Part shown: piece after piece, positions 35,090 to 43,480 of the stretch
How positions within the stretch are numbered: position 1 is the stretch's first letter
How the letters are laid out: the number at the start of each line of letters is the position of its first letter
Source: LMUY01 sp965199105
GTDB taxonomy: Bacteria > Pseudomonadota > Alphaproteobacteria > Acetobacterales > Acetobacteraceae
Direction of reading: 5' to 3'
Assembly (NCBI GenBank): GCA_965199105.1
Contig: CBDAQO010000002.1
Coordinates: 2,790,001 to 2,854,000, forward strand
DNA length: 64,000 nt
Program-made: the position numbers and the translations under genes
The notes under the pieces: model-generated
The model's input: only the letters and a program-made list of their open reading frames with translations
Database searches by the model: none
What the model was told of the DNA's origin: nothing

Positions 35090-36477
35090 GTGGCAACCGC
35101 GACGGCGTCGGCAGCCCGATCGAACGCGAACTGCAATACTACCGCAGGGAGTGCAACGAACTCGGCGCCCGGCTGCTGCGCCTGCAGGAGGAGCAGAGTC
35201 AGGCCTTCCTCGAGGCCCGCCGCAGCCGCACCGTGGTGCGCCTGGTGCGCGAGGCCTACCGCTTGGCGGAGCCGACGCGCGAGACCGACGACATCGGCAG
35301 CAGCCTGCTGCAGATCATCATCGAAAACGCCTTGTGCGACCGCGCTGCGCTGCTGCGTGAGGAACCTGCCGGAAGTGGCCGCTTCCTGCTCGCCCATGCC
35401 ATCGCCGGCGCCGGACGCGACATCAACGACGTCGTCGTCATCGAAAGCCCGCCGGAGTTCTTCTTCACCAGTTCGCTCCGGTTTGATCGCCCGCCCGGCG
35501 GCCTGCTGGACGTGCTGCGCCTGCCTTACGTGCTGTGGGCCTACGACAAGTCGAGTGGTCACGCCTTGGCGCTCGGCAACCGGTCGGAAGGCAACACCAC
35601 GCGTCCGTTCGAATCCGGCGACCAGGAGCTGATCGAGGCGGCGCTGTCGGTCTACCTCGACGTGCTCTACCGCAAGCACGCCGAATTCCGGCTGCGCCAG
35701 GCCAAGCAGTCCATCGAGGACGCCAGCCGCGCCCAGTCGGAGTTCCTCAAGACGCTGTCGTCGGGCTTGCAACCGCCGATCGACCGCATCGAGCGCCTGG
35801 TGCATGCCTGCGCCACCTATGCCGCCGAAACCGTGCCGGGCCGGGACTTGCTGCAACAGGCGACGCTCGAGCTGGCGAAGAGTTCGCGCGAGTTGCTGCT
35901 GCTGGCCAACGACGCGCGGCTGCTGGCCACGTCCGGCGAGGAGCGGCTGCCGATGGATATGCAGTGGCTCGACCTCGCCAGCATCATCCGCGGCGTCTTC
36001 CGCGCCACCTACCCGATCAGCGTGCGGGGCGGCATCGACCTCACGGTCGCGCTGCCCCCGCGCGCCGTCTCGGTTTGCGTCGACCGCGAGGGCATCCATG
36101 TGGCGCTCAAGACCATCGTCAGCGCCTCGCTGGCCCGTGCTGCGGCCGGGTCGCCAGTGAAGCTCATCGCGACCCGGCGTGGTGATGGGGACGTCGAAGT
36201 CCTGGTCAGCGTCACGGACGAGTTGGCATCGGCCTTCATGTTCGACATGGCGCCGGGTGCGACGCCTGAGGATGGCAGCGCACTGCTGATCGGGCCCGGC
36301 GCCGAGCAGATGTTGACGGCACGCCGCATTGTGGAAGCGCATGATGGCGTGCTGATCACCGAGCGGCGGACCAGCAACAGCAGCCAAACCCGTATCCTGC
36401 TCCCAGCGCAGATTGCCCGCGATGAGATTTCTGCCGCGCACACCAGTAAGCCGGCTGACAGGTCGTCGTTAATTTAA
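35086..36477 (+). CDS. GAF and degenerate histidine-kinase-like protein
   Basis: A 463-residue soluble protein. An N-terminal helix (about 10-60) is coiled-coil-like; residues about 65-200 resemble a GAF sensor domain (LLQIIIENALCDRAALLREE). Residues 219-240 align with the kinase H-box, but the histidine position is Ser226 (FLKTLSSGLQPPIDR). The ATPase part is also degenerate: the N-box Asn is replaced in DREGIHVALKTIVSASLARA, the G1 DxGxG reads DELAS, and the G2 GLGL reads EQML before RRIVEAHDG. It is probably a pseudokinase that passes the FIST signal by protein contact. A perfect hairpin terminator follows. Confidence 0.82.
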   Translation: MSGNRDGVGSPIERELQYYRRECNELGARLLRLQEEQSQAFLEARRSRTVVRLVREAYRLAEPTRETDDIGSSLLQIIIENALCDRAALLREEPAGSGRFLLAHAIAGAGRDINDVVVIESPPEFFFTSSLRFDRPPGGLLDVLRLPYVLWAYDKSSGHALALGNRSEGNTTRPFESGDQELIEAALSVYLDVLYRKHAEFRLRQAKQSIEDASRAQSEFLKTLSSGLQPPIDRIERLVHACATYAAETVPGRDLLQQATLELAKSSRELLLLANDARLLATSGEERLPMDMQWLDLASIIRGVFRATYPISVRGGIDLTVALPPRAVSVCVDREGIHVALKTIVSASLARAAAGSPVKLIATRRGDGDVEVLVSVTDELASAFMFDMAPGATPEDGSALLIGPGAEQMLTARRIVEAHDGVLITERRTSNSSQTRILLPAQIARDEISAAHTSKPADRSSLI

Positions 36478-36489
36478 CGATCGTCATGG

Positions 36490-36527
36490 CCGAGTGTCCT
36501 GACTGTTGCCAGTCAGGACGGTCTCGG
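36490..36527. terminator. Bidirectional hairpin terminator
   Basis: A stem of ten perfect pairs, GTCCTGACTG (36496-36505) and CAGTCAGGAC (36510-36519), with a TTGC loop, extended by CCGAG (36490-36494) against CTCGG (36523-36527). It lies between the convergent kinase-like and desaturase genes and would fold in either transcript. There is no long U tract. Confidence 0.8.
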
Positions 36528-36542
36528 CGCCGGTCGGCAGGA

Positions 36543-37715
36543 TTAGATTTGCGTGCCGGGGGGAAGCTGCGACAGGCTGATCAACGTGGCGTCGATGGCC
36601 CGGAACAAGCCCCAGGTTTCGTGATATTCCAACTTGAAGGCGGCTGCACTCGCGTCCCGGTCATGCTCACGGGCTTGGATGTAGCTGGTCCACTTGCGGC
36701 TGGCCGGCTTGCGATGGTGGTAGTCGTGGCAGGGCGCATCCCCCACCAACACGACGACGCGCACCGGCAGATGCACCACCAGCATGGTCGCCCACCATTG
36801 CGTCCAGCGAACCAAGCCGCGCAGGCTGGTCGCCGGCGCGCGAGGCGGCATGGAGCCGGGAAACACGCCCCCGGTCGCCTGGTTGGACAAATCGCGGCCG
36901 CGGGTGCGGATCACAGCGAGATCGGGGAAGCTGTGTTCGCAAAGGATGCGGCCCACGGTTGCAATTTGCAGCAACACCGTGACCGGAAGCACCCATAGGA
37001 GCAGATAGCTCCACACATGCCCCGTTGCGACCGCGACCGCCGCCGTCAAGGTCCAGAACATCACGCCAGCCACCGTGTCCCATCGCCGGGACGAGTTCCA
37101 CGCAGCTTGCATTCGCTTGATCGTGAAACGCCCGTGAAAAATGGGAGAAAGTAAATTCAGGCAGACTCGCGTTCTTAGTGCGCGGATTGGCTCCCCTGCT
37201 TGCAAGCGACAGGTTTGGAAGACGAAGTTGGCAAACTCGTCTTCATCGCTCAGTAACTTGTTATGGCTATGATGCAGCATGTGCTCGTGCTTATAGCTGT
37301 CGAAGTGCTTGAAGAGGAGTATGACTGAAATTAGCCGGCCGACGAAGATGTTTGCCGTTCGATTGCGGAATACTGTGCCATGTGAGCAATGATGGAAGAC
37401 AACCACCTGAAATAATCCCAGCCCCGCGGTGACGAGCAGCATGCTCAGGAGCAGTAGCGGCACTTCACTCGGCGCTGCAAGTAAGCCGATGGCTAGGCCG
37501 ACAACGATCTGAGCGCAGGCATAGCCGACAAACAGGAGCGGGGAGCGTTCGCGAATGGCTTCACCTGGCCTTGGTTGGGCCGTTAACCATGTCAGGAATG
37601 GCTGGACTGACGCTGGCAGTCTCTGATACATTGCGATCCGAGGGTTTGCCGCAGTTGATTGAGCAGTGTAGCATGGTGTTGCAACCAGTTGATCGATTGC
37701 AGTAGAAAAACCCAT
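36543..37715 (-). CDS. Membrane fatty-acid-desaturase-family protein
   Basis: A 390-residue integral membrane protein with the three histidine boxes of the di-iron desaturase/hydroxylase superfamily: HHCSHGT (near 112), HEHMLHHSH (near 143), and HDYHHR (near 335), embedded among four or more hydrophobic helices. The spacing suits acyl-lipid desaturases; a hydroxylase or carotenoid-modifying role is not excluded. ATG 37715 has GGAGAG seven bases upstream. The gene and the 700 bases upstream have visibly lower G+C than the rest of the window, which may indicate transfer. Confidence 0.8.
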   Translation of the reverse strand: MGFSTAIDQLVATPCYTAQSTAANPRIAMYQRLPASVQPFLTWLTAQPRPGEAIRERSPLLFVGYACAQIVVGLAIGLLAAPSEVPLLLLSMLLVTAGLGLFQVVVFHHCSHGTVFRNRTANIFVGRLISVILLFKHFDSYKHEHMLHHSHNKLLSDEDEFANFVFQTCRLQAGEPIRALRTRVCLNLLSPIFHGRFTIKRMQAAWNSSRRWDTVAGVMFWTLTAAVAVATGHVWSYLLLWVLPVTVLLQIATVGRILCEHSFPDLAVIRTRGRDLSNQATGGVFPGSMPPRAPATSLRGLVRWTQWWATMLVVHLPVRVVVLVGDAPCHDYHHRKPASRKWTSYIQAREHDRDASAAAFKLEYHETWGLFRAIDATLISLSQLPPGTQI

Positions 37716-38404
37716 TTTAATCTCTCCGTCGTGACACAGGATGCGAGGTCGCACCCGCGATGAAGTATGCCGTCAAGCTGCGTAAAAGCAGAATCGGGCT
37801 GGCCCCCAGACTCCGAGCGGCTCGTAATATAGCGTAACGCTAGCAGTAATGCCGCGGTATAGATGCGTAAGTCTGGCCAGCCTGCCGCGGCGCCGCTCCC
37901 ATCGATAAGCGTAGGCCGAAGCCGCTGAAAAGGGTGCAGAGGCGTACTATTCTCGCCGGGTTATATATCGATGACAATATCGCCGCCTGAGACGTGTAAA
38001 TAACGAAGCAGTGGTTGCTGAACGATCCAAACACCATGGTTGCGATCACCACGAGACCTGCACCAGCAAAGATTTAGGAAATGATACGCAATTAGGTGGT
38101 TATGCCAGGCTGGAGATGCTCGCTGCACTGCACCCAGGCCAGTTGGCCGGCCTCCATGTCGGCGCATCGCAAAATAGCAGGGTGAACCTCAAGTCGAAAA
38201 ACGCGGCAATGCTGAACAGGCGCTGAACGATGCGGCGGCGCGGCTGGCCCAGGTTTGCCGCAGATGCTGAGTGTGAGAGACGTCCCGTCGGAGTTTCAAG
38301 GACACTGCAGTGTCTCAGGCCGAGGATGCGCCGGACTGGCTGCCGCGGTCACTCACACTATCATGGCAACGCAACTCGGCCCGATTGCTGCCGTTGTTCC
38401 AACC
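37716..38404. other. Gene-poor stretch of lower G+C
   Basis: About 690 bases with no recognisable coding sequence. Several frames of 60-70 codons are open on both strands but none shows a family pattern, codon bias or a convincing ribosome-binding site. A short perfect palindrome TAGCGTAACGCTA lies at 37830-37842, upstream of the desaturase gene, and could be a regulator half-site pair. Possibly a remnant of a degraded gene. Confidence 0.45.
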
Positions 38405-38575
38405 ATGCCCGAGCAACCGAAACACCCAGACGCCGAGTCCCTCCCGTCACCGGCCGAGCGGCACGGCGGCGATCACGGCATCCCTCCCGGCGTTCACGAG
38501 GAAACGCCGACTGGCTGGCCAACGAACGACCGCCATCAGACCGAAGTCGCGCCAAAGCCAAAACCGGATGCCTGA
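38405..38575 (+). CDS. Short hydrophilic hypothetical protein
   Basis: A 56-codon frame encoding a Pro/His/Glu-rich hydrophilic peptide, beginning MPEQPKHPDAESLPSPAE and with HGGDHGIPPGVHEETPTGWP in the middle. The composition is unlike antisense noise and resembles small unstructured proteins of unknown role in related bacteria, from memory. No Shine-Dalgarno site is clear, and in-frame ATG 38363 would extend it by 14 residues. Treat as possible, not proven. Confidence 0.4.
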   Translation: MPEQPKHPDAESLPSPAERHGGDHGIPPGVHEETPTGWPTNDRHQTEVAPKPKPDA

Positions 38576-38619
38576 CGCGGCCCACGCCGCGCGTCGCCAT
38601 ATCGGCGTAGCGACGGCCG

Positions 38620-39096
38620 TCATCCGCGCTTGGCTCCTTTCACCTCCGGCAGAGGCAGGGCGGTGGTGGATTTCACCCGCTCCATGCTCATCCGACTGCT
38701 GACGTTCTTCGGCGCCACCGCCGTAATCAGCCGCTTATAAAACGCATCGTACGCCGCGAGGTCGGTCGTCACCACCCGCAGCATGTAGTCGATATCGCCC
38801 GCCATCCGGTGCGCTTCCATCACCTCGGGCATAGCCTGCACCGCGGTGGCGAAGCGCTCCAGCCAGGCCGGGGAATGGTCTGCCGCCTCGATGGCGACGA
38901 ACACCGTCAACCCCAAGCCCACCCGCTCCGGCGCCACCAGCGCGACCCGGCGCATGATCAGCCCGTCCGACTCCAACCGTTGGATCCGCTTCCAGCATGG
39001 CGTGGGCGAGAGCCCGACCTGCTCGGCCAATTGGGCGATCGAGAGCGTGCAGTCTTCCTGCAGCAGGGCCAGCAGCTTGCTGTCGATGCGGTCCAC
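38620..39096 (-). CDS. Lrp/AsnC-family transcriptional regulator
   Basis: A 158-residue regulator: N-terminal helix-turn-helix (about 1-60) with LLALLQEDCTLSIAQLAEQVGLSPTPCWKRIQRLES, then the RAM ligand-binding domain (about 65-145) with VEAHRMAGDIDYMLRVVTTD. The family binds amino acids and forms octamers that bend DNA. The start codon is GTG and follows the MBL hydrolase TAA with no gap, so the two genes are transcribed together. The regulated genes cannot be inferred. Confidence 0.93.
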   Translation of the reverse strand: MDRIDSKLLALLQEDCTLSIAQLAEQVGLSPTPCWKRIQRLESDGLIMRRVALVAPERVGLGLTVFVAIEAADHSPAWLERFATAVQAMPEVMEAHRMAGDIDYMLRVVTTDLAAYDAFYKRLITAVAPKNVSSRMSMERVKSTTALPLPEVKGAKRG

Positions 39097-39735
39097 TTAG
39101 CTTTGGCGCAGGAATGGGTTGGTGGCCCGCTCTGCGCCGAACGATGACCCCGGGCCGTGGCCGCACAGAAAGCTGATGTCGTCGCCCAACGGCAGCAGCT
39201 TGTCATGAATGCTGGCCAGCAGGTCCGCCGTGTTGCCGTAGGGGAAGTCGGTGCGCCCGACCGAGCCTTGAAACAGCACATCTCCCACCACGGCGAACCG
39301 CGCTGCCGGGTTGACGAACACCACGTGGCCAGGCGTGTGCCCGGGGCAGTGCAGCACGTCGAACGAGGCGCCGGCCAGCTCCACCGTGTCGCCCTCCTGC
39401 AGCCACCGATCCGGCGTGACGTTCTGCGCGTCCGCTATGCCGAACCGCGCCGCCGCCTCCACCAGCCCGTCGAGCAGGAACTGGTCGCGCTGGTCCGGCC
39501 CCTCGATCGGCACGCCACCCAGCAAGACTTTCAGCGCGGCAGCCCCCGCAGCATGGTCGACATGGCCGTGAGTGAGCACGATCCGCTCCACCGTCACCCC
39601 GAGGCTGCGAACCTGCTCGGCGATGTGGCCGGCGTCGCCACCGGGGTCGATCACCGCACCCCGCATCGTGGCCTCGTCCCACAACAGGGTGCAGTTCTGT
39701 TGGATGGGCGTGACGGGGATGACGGCGATCTTCAT
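39097..39735 (-). CDS. MBL-fold metallo-hydrolase (glyoxalase II-like)
   Basis: A 212-residue metallo-beta-lactamase-fold enzyme. THGHVDHAAG is the primary HxHxDH zinc motif; CPGHTPGHVVF, GDVLFQGSVGRTD and FLCGHGPGSSFGAE complete the metal site with the later His and Asp. It resembles the YcbL/type II glyoxalase group that hydrolyses thioesters such as lactoylglutathione. Start ATG at 39735; the RlmM gene stops 41 bases upstream and the Lrp gene follows directly. Confidence 0.92.
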   Translation of the reverse strand: MKIAVIPVTPIQQNCTLLWDEATMRGAVIDPGGDAGHIAEQVRSLGVTVERIVLTHGHVDHAAGAAALKVLLGGVPIEGPDQRDQFLLDGLVEAAARFGIADAQNVTPDRWLQEGDTVELAGASFDVLHCPGHTPGHVVFVNPAARFAVVGDVLFQGSVGRTDFPYGNTADLLASIHDKLLPLGDDISFLCGHGPGSSFGAERATNPFLRQS

Positions 39736-39776
39736 GCTCGAGCTCCTGTCGGCGCGCTGTGCCGCCTCTGCTTAGA

Positions 39777-40679
39777 TCACGATAGCGGCCATACGAACGT
39801 GACTTCATGCTTATTATGGTGAAGGTGCATCACCCGCCCGCCTGGAACGGCGCTGAACGACTCGATCGCGGCGTGGTCGGTCTGGCCCTGCAGCTTGATG
39901 GTGCAAACGATGTGCCGGGTCAGCCCGCTGGCGATCCAGCGCTCCACCAGGCTTTGCAACGGCGCGGGGTAGGCGATCACGTCGCTGAACAGCCAATCCA
40001 CCGCAAACGGCTCCAGGGTGAACGCGCTGCCTTCCTGGGTGCGCACGCCGGGCAGGGTGGCGACCGCCGGGTCGAGCGGCGCGCGGTCCACCGCCAGCAC
40101 CTGCGTGCCCAACTGCGCCAACGCCCAGCTCCAGCCGCCCGGTGCGGCGCCGAGGTCGACGCATTGCTCCCCCGGCAAGGGCCAGGCGCCAAGCCGGGTG
40201 CACGCCTCCCAGAGTTTGAGGTAGGCGCGCGAGGGCGGCCCGTTGCGGTCTTCGGCAAACACCGGTTCGCCGCCGAGGAAGGGGCTGGTTTTGGCTGCGC
40301 TGGCGAGCAGTTGGTCCGGCGCCAGCAGCGTCCAGCCGCCGAGATGGCTGCGCGGCGCGGGTTTGGGAAAGGCGAGCGGGCGCGGCCGCAACGGTGGCAG
40401 TTGCGCTGCGATCAGCGCCGAGCGGCGGTGGTGCGCGGCGGCATAGCCGTCCCAGTTGCGCTGGATGGCCCGCAGCGCGTCGGCCGCCGCCCGCACCGAG
40501 GGGGCTGGCAGCTCCACCGGCGCGGTCCAGACGTCCAGCGCCCAAACCGCGTGGCGGGGCGGCGAGGGAGACAGCGCCAACCGCCCATGCCAGGCCGAAA
40601 CGACCACCCCGGCGCGTGACAACTCCTCGGCAAGTTGGGCCTCGAACCCGGCCGCGGCGAGGTAGGCGGAGCCGATCAC
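39777..40679 (-). CDS. rlmM: 23S rRNA (cytidine-2498-2'-O)-methyltransferase-like RlmM
   Basis: A 300-residue protein whose C-terminal half is an FtsJ/RrmJ-type methyltransferase: QCVDLGAAPGGWSWALAQLG is the SAM site, DWLFSDVIAYP the catalytic Asp strand, and CTIKLQGQTDH the Lys-containing strand. The N-terminal half (LAFPKPAPRSHLGGWTLLAP, FAEDRNGPPSRAYLKLWEA) matches RlmM, which 2'-O-methylates C2498 of 23S rRNA in E. coli. I start at GTG 40679, which overlaps the DUF423 stop as GTGA; the frame is open further upstream but only as antisense of that gene. Confidence 0.85.
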   Translation of the reverse strand: MIGSAYLAAAGFEAQLAEELSRAGVVVSAWHGRLALSPSPPRHAVWALDVWTAPVELPAPSVRAAADALRAIQRNWDGYAAAHHRRSALIAAQLPPLRPRPLAFPKPAPRSHLGGWTLLAPDQLLASAAKTSPFLGGEPVFAEDRNGPPSRAYLKLWEACTRLGAWPLPGEQCVDLGAAPGGWSWALAQLGTQVLAVDRAPLDPAVATLPGVRTQEGSAFTLEPFAVDWLFSDVIAYPAPLQSLVERWIASGLTRHIVCTIKLQGQTDHAAIESFSAVPGGRVMHLHHNKHEVTFVWPLS

Positions 40680-41044
40680 CGCCGCAGCACGGCCGCCAAC
40701 GCCAGCAGCAGCCAGGCCGCGATCAGCACCATGCCGCCGGTGGGCGCGACCGGCCCGAGCGACACCCCGGCCAGGGCCACCAGGTAGACCGCGCCGCAGA
40801 ACAGCACCGTGCCGAGCAGGAAGCCGGCCGCGGCCCAATGCGCCAGCCCGCCACGGCGCTCCGCCCAAACGCCGGTGGCGACCAAGGCAAGGGCGTGCCA
40901 CCCCTCGATTTGCACGCCGCTATCCATGATCCGCAGCACGGCAGCCGGCTGCCCCGCCAGGGCATGGGCCGCGACCGCCGCCATTGCCACCGCGCCTGCG
41001 CCCAACACGCCACCCGCGGCAATCCAAACCCGATACATCTGCAA
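40676..41044 (-). CDS. DUF423 small membrane protein
   Basis: A 122-residue protein with four hydrophobic helices. It opens MQMYRVWIAAGGVLGAGAVA and has AAHALAGQ, WHALALVATGVW, and GTVLFCGAVYLVALAG, the pattern of the widespread DUF423 (YgdD-like) family. Function unknown; located in the inner membrane. Its stop overlaps the rlmM start, so it is translated with it. It is divergent from the prolyl aminopeptidase gene, 45 bases away. Confidence 0.88.
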   Translation of the reverse strand: MQMYRVWIAAGGVLGAGAVAMAAVAAHALAGQPAAVLRIMDSGVQIEGWHALALVATGVWAERRGGLAHWAAAGFLLGTVLFCGAVYLVALAGVSLGPVAPTGGMVLIAAWLLLALAAVLRR

Positions 41045-41089
41045 TTCTCACCCTCATGGCGGTTTCCCCTCGCCGGGGGCCGCGTTACT

Positions 41090-42052
41090 ATGAGCCACAT
41101 GCCACGCGGCGGAGACTTATTCCCAGAGATCGGACCGTTCGAGACCGGCTACATGCCTGTGTCCGGCGGACACGTGATGTACTGGGAACAGGTGGGCCAC
41201 GCGCGCGGCCAACCCGTGTTGTTTCTGCATGGCGGGCCTGGCGCTGGCGCGGGCGCCGTGCACCGCCGCTTCTTCGACCCGGCGTTTTGGCGCGTCGTTC
41301 TGTTCGACCAGCGCGGCGCCGGCCGGTCGCGCCCGCTCGGCAGCCTGGTGGCGAACACCACGGCGGACCTGGTGGGCGACATCGAGCAGCTGCGCCGCCA
41401 TCTTGGAATCGAGCGCTGGCTGCTGTTCGGCGGCTCGTGGGGGTCGACGCTGGCCTTGGCCTACGCGCAGGCGCATCCCGAGCGCGTGCTGGGCCTCGTG
41501 TTGCGTGGCGTGTTCCTCGGCCGCCGGGTCGAGGTCGACTGGTTCCTGCATGGGCTATCCGCGATCTTCCCTGATGCGCACGCCCAATTCGTGCAGTATT
41601 TGCCGCCGGAAGAACGCGATGACGTGCTCGGCAGCTATTTACGACGGTTGAACCACCCCGATCCGGCAATACACATGTCTGCAGCGCGCGCCTGGTCGGT
41701 GTACGAGGGCTCGTGCTCGACCCTGTTGCCCTCGCCCGACACCGTTGCGTCATTTGCGCAGGACCGCACGGCATTGGGGCTGGCGCGAATCGAGGCCCAC
41801 TATTTCGCCAACGATCTGTTCTTGCCGCCCGAGGGGCTGATCGGCCACATGCACCGTATCGGCCACTTGCCGGCCGAGATCGTGCAAGGCCGTTACGACA
41901 TGGTGTGCCCGCCGCGCACCGCCTTCGAATTGGCCGCCGTTTGGCCGGCTGCGCGGTTGACGGTGATCCCCGATGCAGGGCATTCCGCATTGGAGCCTGG
42001 AATTCGACGCTCCCTGGTCGCCGCTGTGGAACGGTTTCGTCACGCAAGATGA
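41090..42052 (+). CDS. pip: Prolyl aminopeptidase (alpha/beta hydrolase, S33)
   Basis: A 320-residue alpha/beta hydrolase. LFLHGGPGAGAGAVHRRFFD carries the HGGPG oxyanion motif; FDQRGAGRSRP, FGGSWGSTLALAYAQ (nucleophile elbow GGSWGS), IVQGRYDMVCPP with the catalytic Asp, and DAGHSALEP with the catalytic His are close to the proline iminopeptidase consensus. It removes N-terminal proline from peptides in the cytosol. ATG 41090 is chosen; ATG 41099 would remove three residues. Confidence 0.93.
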   Translation: MSHMPRGGDLFPEIGPFETGYMPVSGGHVMYWEQVGHARGQPVLFLHGGPGAGAGAVHRRFFDPAFWRVVLFDQRGAGRSRPLGSLVANTTADLVGDIEQLRRHLGIERWLLFGGSWGSTLALAYAQAHPERVLGLVLRGVFLGRRVEVDWFLHGLSAIFPDAHAQFVQYLPPEERDDVLGSYLRRLNHPDPAIHMSAARAWSVYEGSCSTLLPSPDTVASFAQDRTALGLARIEAHYFANDLFLPPEGLIGHMHRIGHLPAEIVQGRYDMVCPPRTAFELAAVWPAARLTVIPDAGHSALEPGIRRSLVAAVERFRHAR

Positions 42053-42113
42053 ACGCAGCGGCAACCTGCGGCGTTGACCCGGCTCCGCTATCACCTGAGG
42101 AGTTGTGCTAAGA

Positions 42114-42653
42114 ATGAAACAGTATGTTCGCTGGATGTTTGTCTCAGCGATGTTGCCGGTTGCCGCTTGCTCCAGCAGCGCCCCGCCGGCCCCCGCCCCG
42201 GTCGCGCCACCCCCGCCGCCCCCATTGGCCGCGGTCGACCAGACCTTCGTCAATGCCGCCGCCGCAAGCGACGCCTTCGAGATCCAGGCTGGCCAGCTCG
42301 CGCTCACCAAGGGGCATAGCGCGCGGGTGAAGAAATATGCCAACATGATGGTGTCGGCGCACACGCAAACCACGCAGCAACTGACGCAGATCGCCCAGAC
42401 CCACGCGATGACGCCGGACCCGACATTGCCGCCGGACGAGCAGAAGATGCTGGACACGCTGAACAAGGTGCGCCCCGCCTCGTTCGACCGCGACTACATG
42501 CGTGACAACGTGATCTCGCACCGGTCTGCCATCAAGGTGTACCAGGATGAGATCGCCAACGGGCAGGACCCCGACCTGAAGCAGTTCGCCACCGCCACGC
42601 TGCCGACTGTCCAGCAGCACTACAAGTTGGCCGGTGGTGTCGCCAAGCGCTGA
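42114..42653 (+). CDS. DUF4142 lipoprotein
   Basis: A 179-residue predicted lipoprotein. The signal peptide ends in the lipobox LPVAAC, followed by a Pro/Ala-rich linker. The rest is a four-helix DUF4142 domain (ferritin-like): DQTFVNAAAASDAFEIQAGQ, ALTKGHSARVKKYANMMVSA, FDRDYMRDNVISHRSAIKVY, and DPDLKQFATATLPTVQQHYK. The family is linked to stress and outer-membrane functions, but its role is unclear. An in-frame GTG at 42105 is possible. A second member of the family lies at 48807-49349. Confidence 0.9.
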   Translation: MKQYVRWMFVSAMLPVAACSSSAPPAPAPVAPPPPPPLAAVDQTFVNAAAASDAFEIQAGQLALTKGHSARVKKYANMMVSAHTQTTQQLTQIAQTHAMTPDPTLPPDEQKMLDTLNKVRPASFDRDYMRDNVISHRSAIKVYQDEIANGQDPDLKQFATATLPTVQQHYKLAGGVAKR

Positions 42654-42682
42654 CACCAGCCTCACCACTGTTTGGCTTTAGC

Positions 42683-42707
42683 CCTCTCCCGCCCGCGGCG
42701 GGGGAGG
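42683..42707. repeat. GC-rich hairpin of extragenic-repeat type
   Basis: CCTCTCCCGCC (42683-42693) and GGCGGGGGAGG (42697-42707) form an 11-pair stem with one G-U pair and a CGC loop. The sequence resembles extragenic palindromes common in G+C-rich alphaproteobacteria. It follows the DUF4142 gene as a likely terminator, and its 3' arm supplies the GGAGG ribosome-binding site of the next gene. Confidence 0.7.
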
Positions 42708-42709
42708 CT

Positions 42710-43426
42710 TTGCCCGGTGCGACGGCGGCTGTTATCCGCGCCGTCGCCGCCGTCGCCGCGCTGTTCGCCGCCATCGCGCCGCCCGCGCGCGCTGAAACCG
42801 GGCCAGCCCCGGCCATCATGACCGCGATGCTCCAGCTCTATGGCCGCTACAACCCGGCGATGCATTGCTGGCTCGCCACCGCACGGGACGGGCCCGTTCC
42901 GACGCCAGCCTGCCTCGCCATCGTCCAAGCGGACCGGGTTGCAGCCAGCGACGGCGAGCGGACCTACATGCTCCTGGCCGGGCCCAGCCGCGCGGGGCCG
43001 GTGATGGCGTTCGTCGAGTTCGGTGGCACGCATGGTTTGCGGGTGGTCGCCTATAGCCCGCCGCAGCACGACGGCATGCCCGCCGCACCCGACCGCATCA
43101 CCCTGCAAAAGCTCGGCGCCAGCCAGTGGGGCTGGGTGGCCGACACGCCTCTCCCTGGGCGACGTCGGCAGAAGGATGCGTCCGACTACGTCGTCTGGCT
43201 ACCGCGCGGCGCGAACATCGTCCCGGTCTACCGGTTTCCCCATATCGCCAGCGGTGGTGCCACCGTGAGCGACTACCGCGTGGACCAGGCCGACCCTGAC
43301 GCCGTCCACTACCCGCTCGACATCGCGCTCAGCGGGACCAAGGATCGGCAGCCCGTCGGCGCGCCGGCGGTCGCCAGCTTCGACCAGCAACACTACACCT
43401 ACCATCTCGAGCCAGCGCCGCCCTAG
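42710..43426 (+). CDS. Predicted secreted protein, unknown
   Basis: A 238-residue frame starting at a TTG that lies two bases after GGGGAGG. Residues 1-28 form a signal peptide (VIRAVAAVAALFAAIAPPAR, cleavage after RAE or ARA). The mature part has two Cys residues (near 53 and 68) and short conserved-looking segments such as MLQLYGRYNPAMHCWLATAR and FVEFGGTHGLRVVAY, but I recognise no family. No ATG or GTG gives the signal peptide, so TTG is the best start. It is convergent with pgpA and ends inside an inverted repeat. Confidence 0.6.
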   Translation: MPGATAAVIRAVAAVAALFAAIAPPARAETGPAPAIMTAMLQLYGRYNPAMHCWLATARDGPVPTPACLAIVQADRVAASDGERTYMLLAGPSRAGPVMAFVEFGGTHGLRVVAYSPPQHDGMPAAPDRITLQKLGASQWGWVADTPLPGRRRQKDASDYVVWLPRGANIVPVYRFPHIASGGATVSDYRVDQADPDAVHYPLDIALSGTKDRQPVGAPAVASFDQQHYTYHLEPAPP

Positions 43427-43466
43427 ACCAAGACCGGCTCAGATAGAGTCGCTGGTCATGGTCTAG
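43423..43466. terminator. Inverted repeat spanning the upstream stop codon
   Basis: CTAGACCAAGACC (43423-43435) and GGTCATGGTCTAG (43454-43466) match as an inverted repeat in 12 of 13 positions with an 18-base loop. The left arm contains the TAG stop of the secreted-protein gene. It is a likely plus-strand terminator. Confidence 0.65.
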
Positions 43467-43480
43467 CTGTTTGTTTTGGC

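Noticed and set aside
37840..38226. Several 60-70 codon frames in the gene-poor stretch
   Set aside because: No family pattern, no ribosome-binding site and overlap on both strands.
40680..40901. Upstream extension of the rlmM frame
   Set aside because: It lies out of frame within the DUF423 gene on the same strand; GTG 40679 overlaps the DUF423 stop and fits the family.
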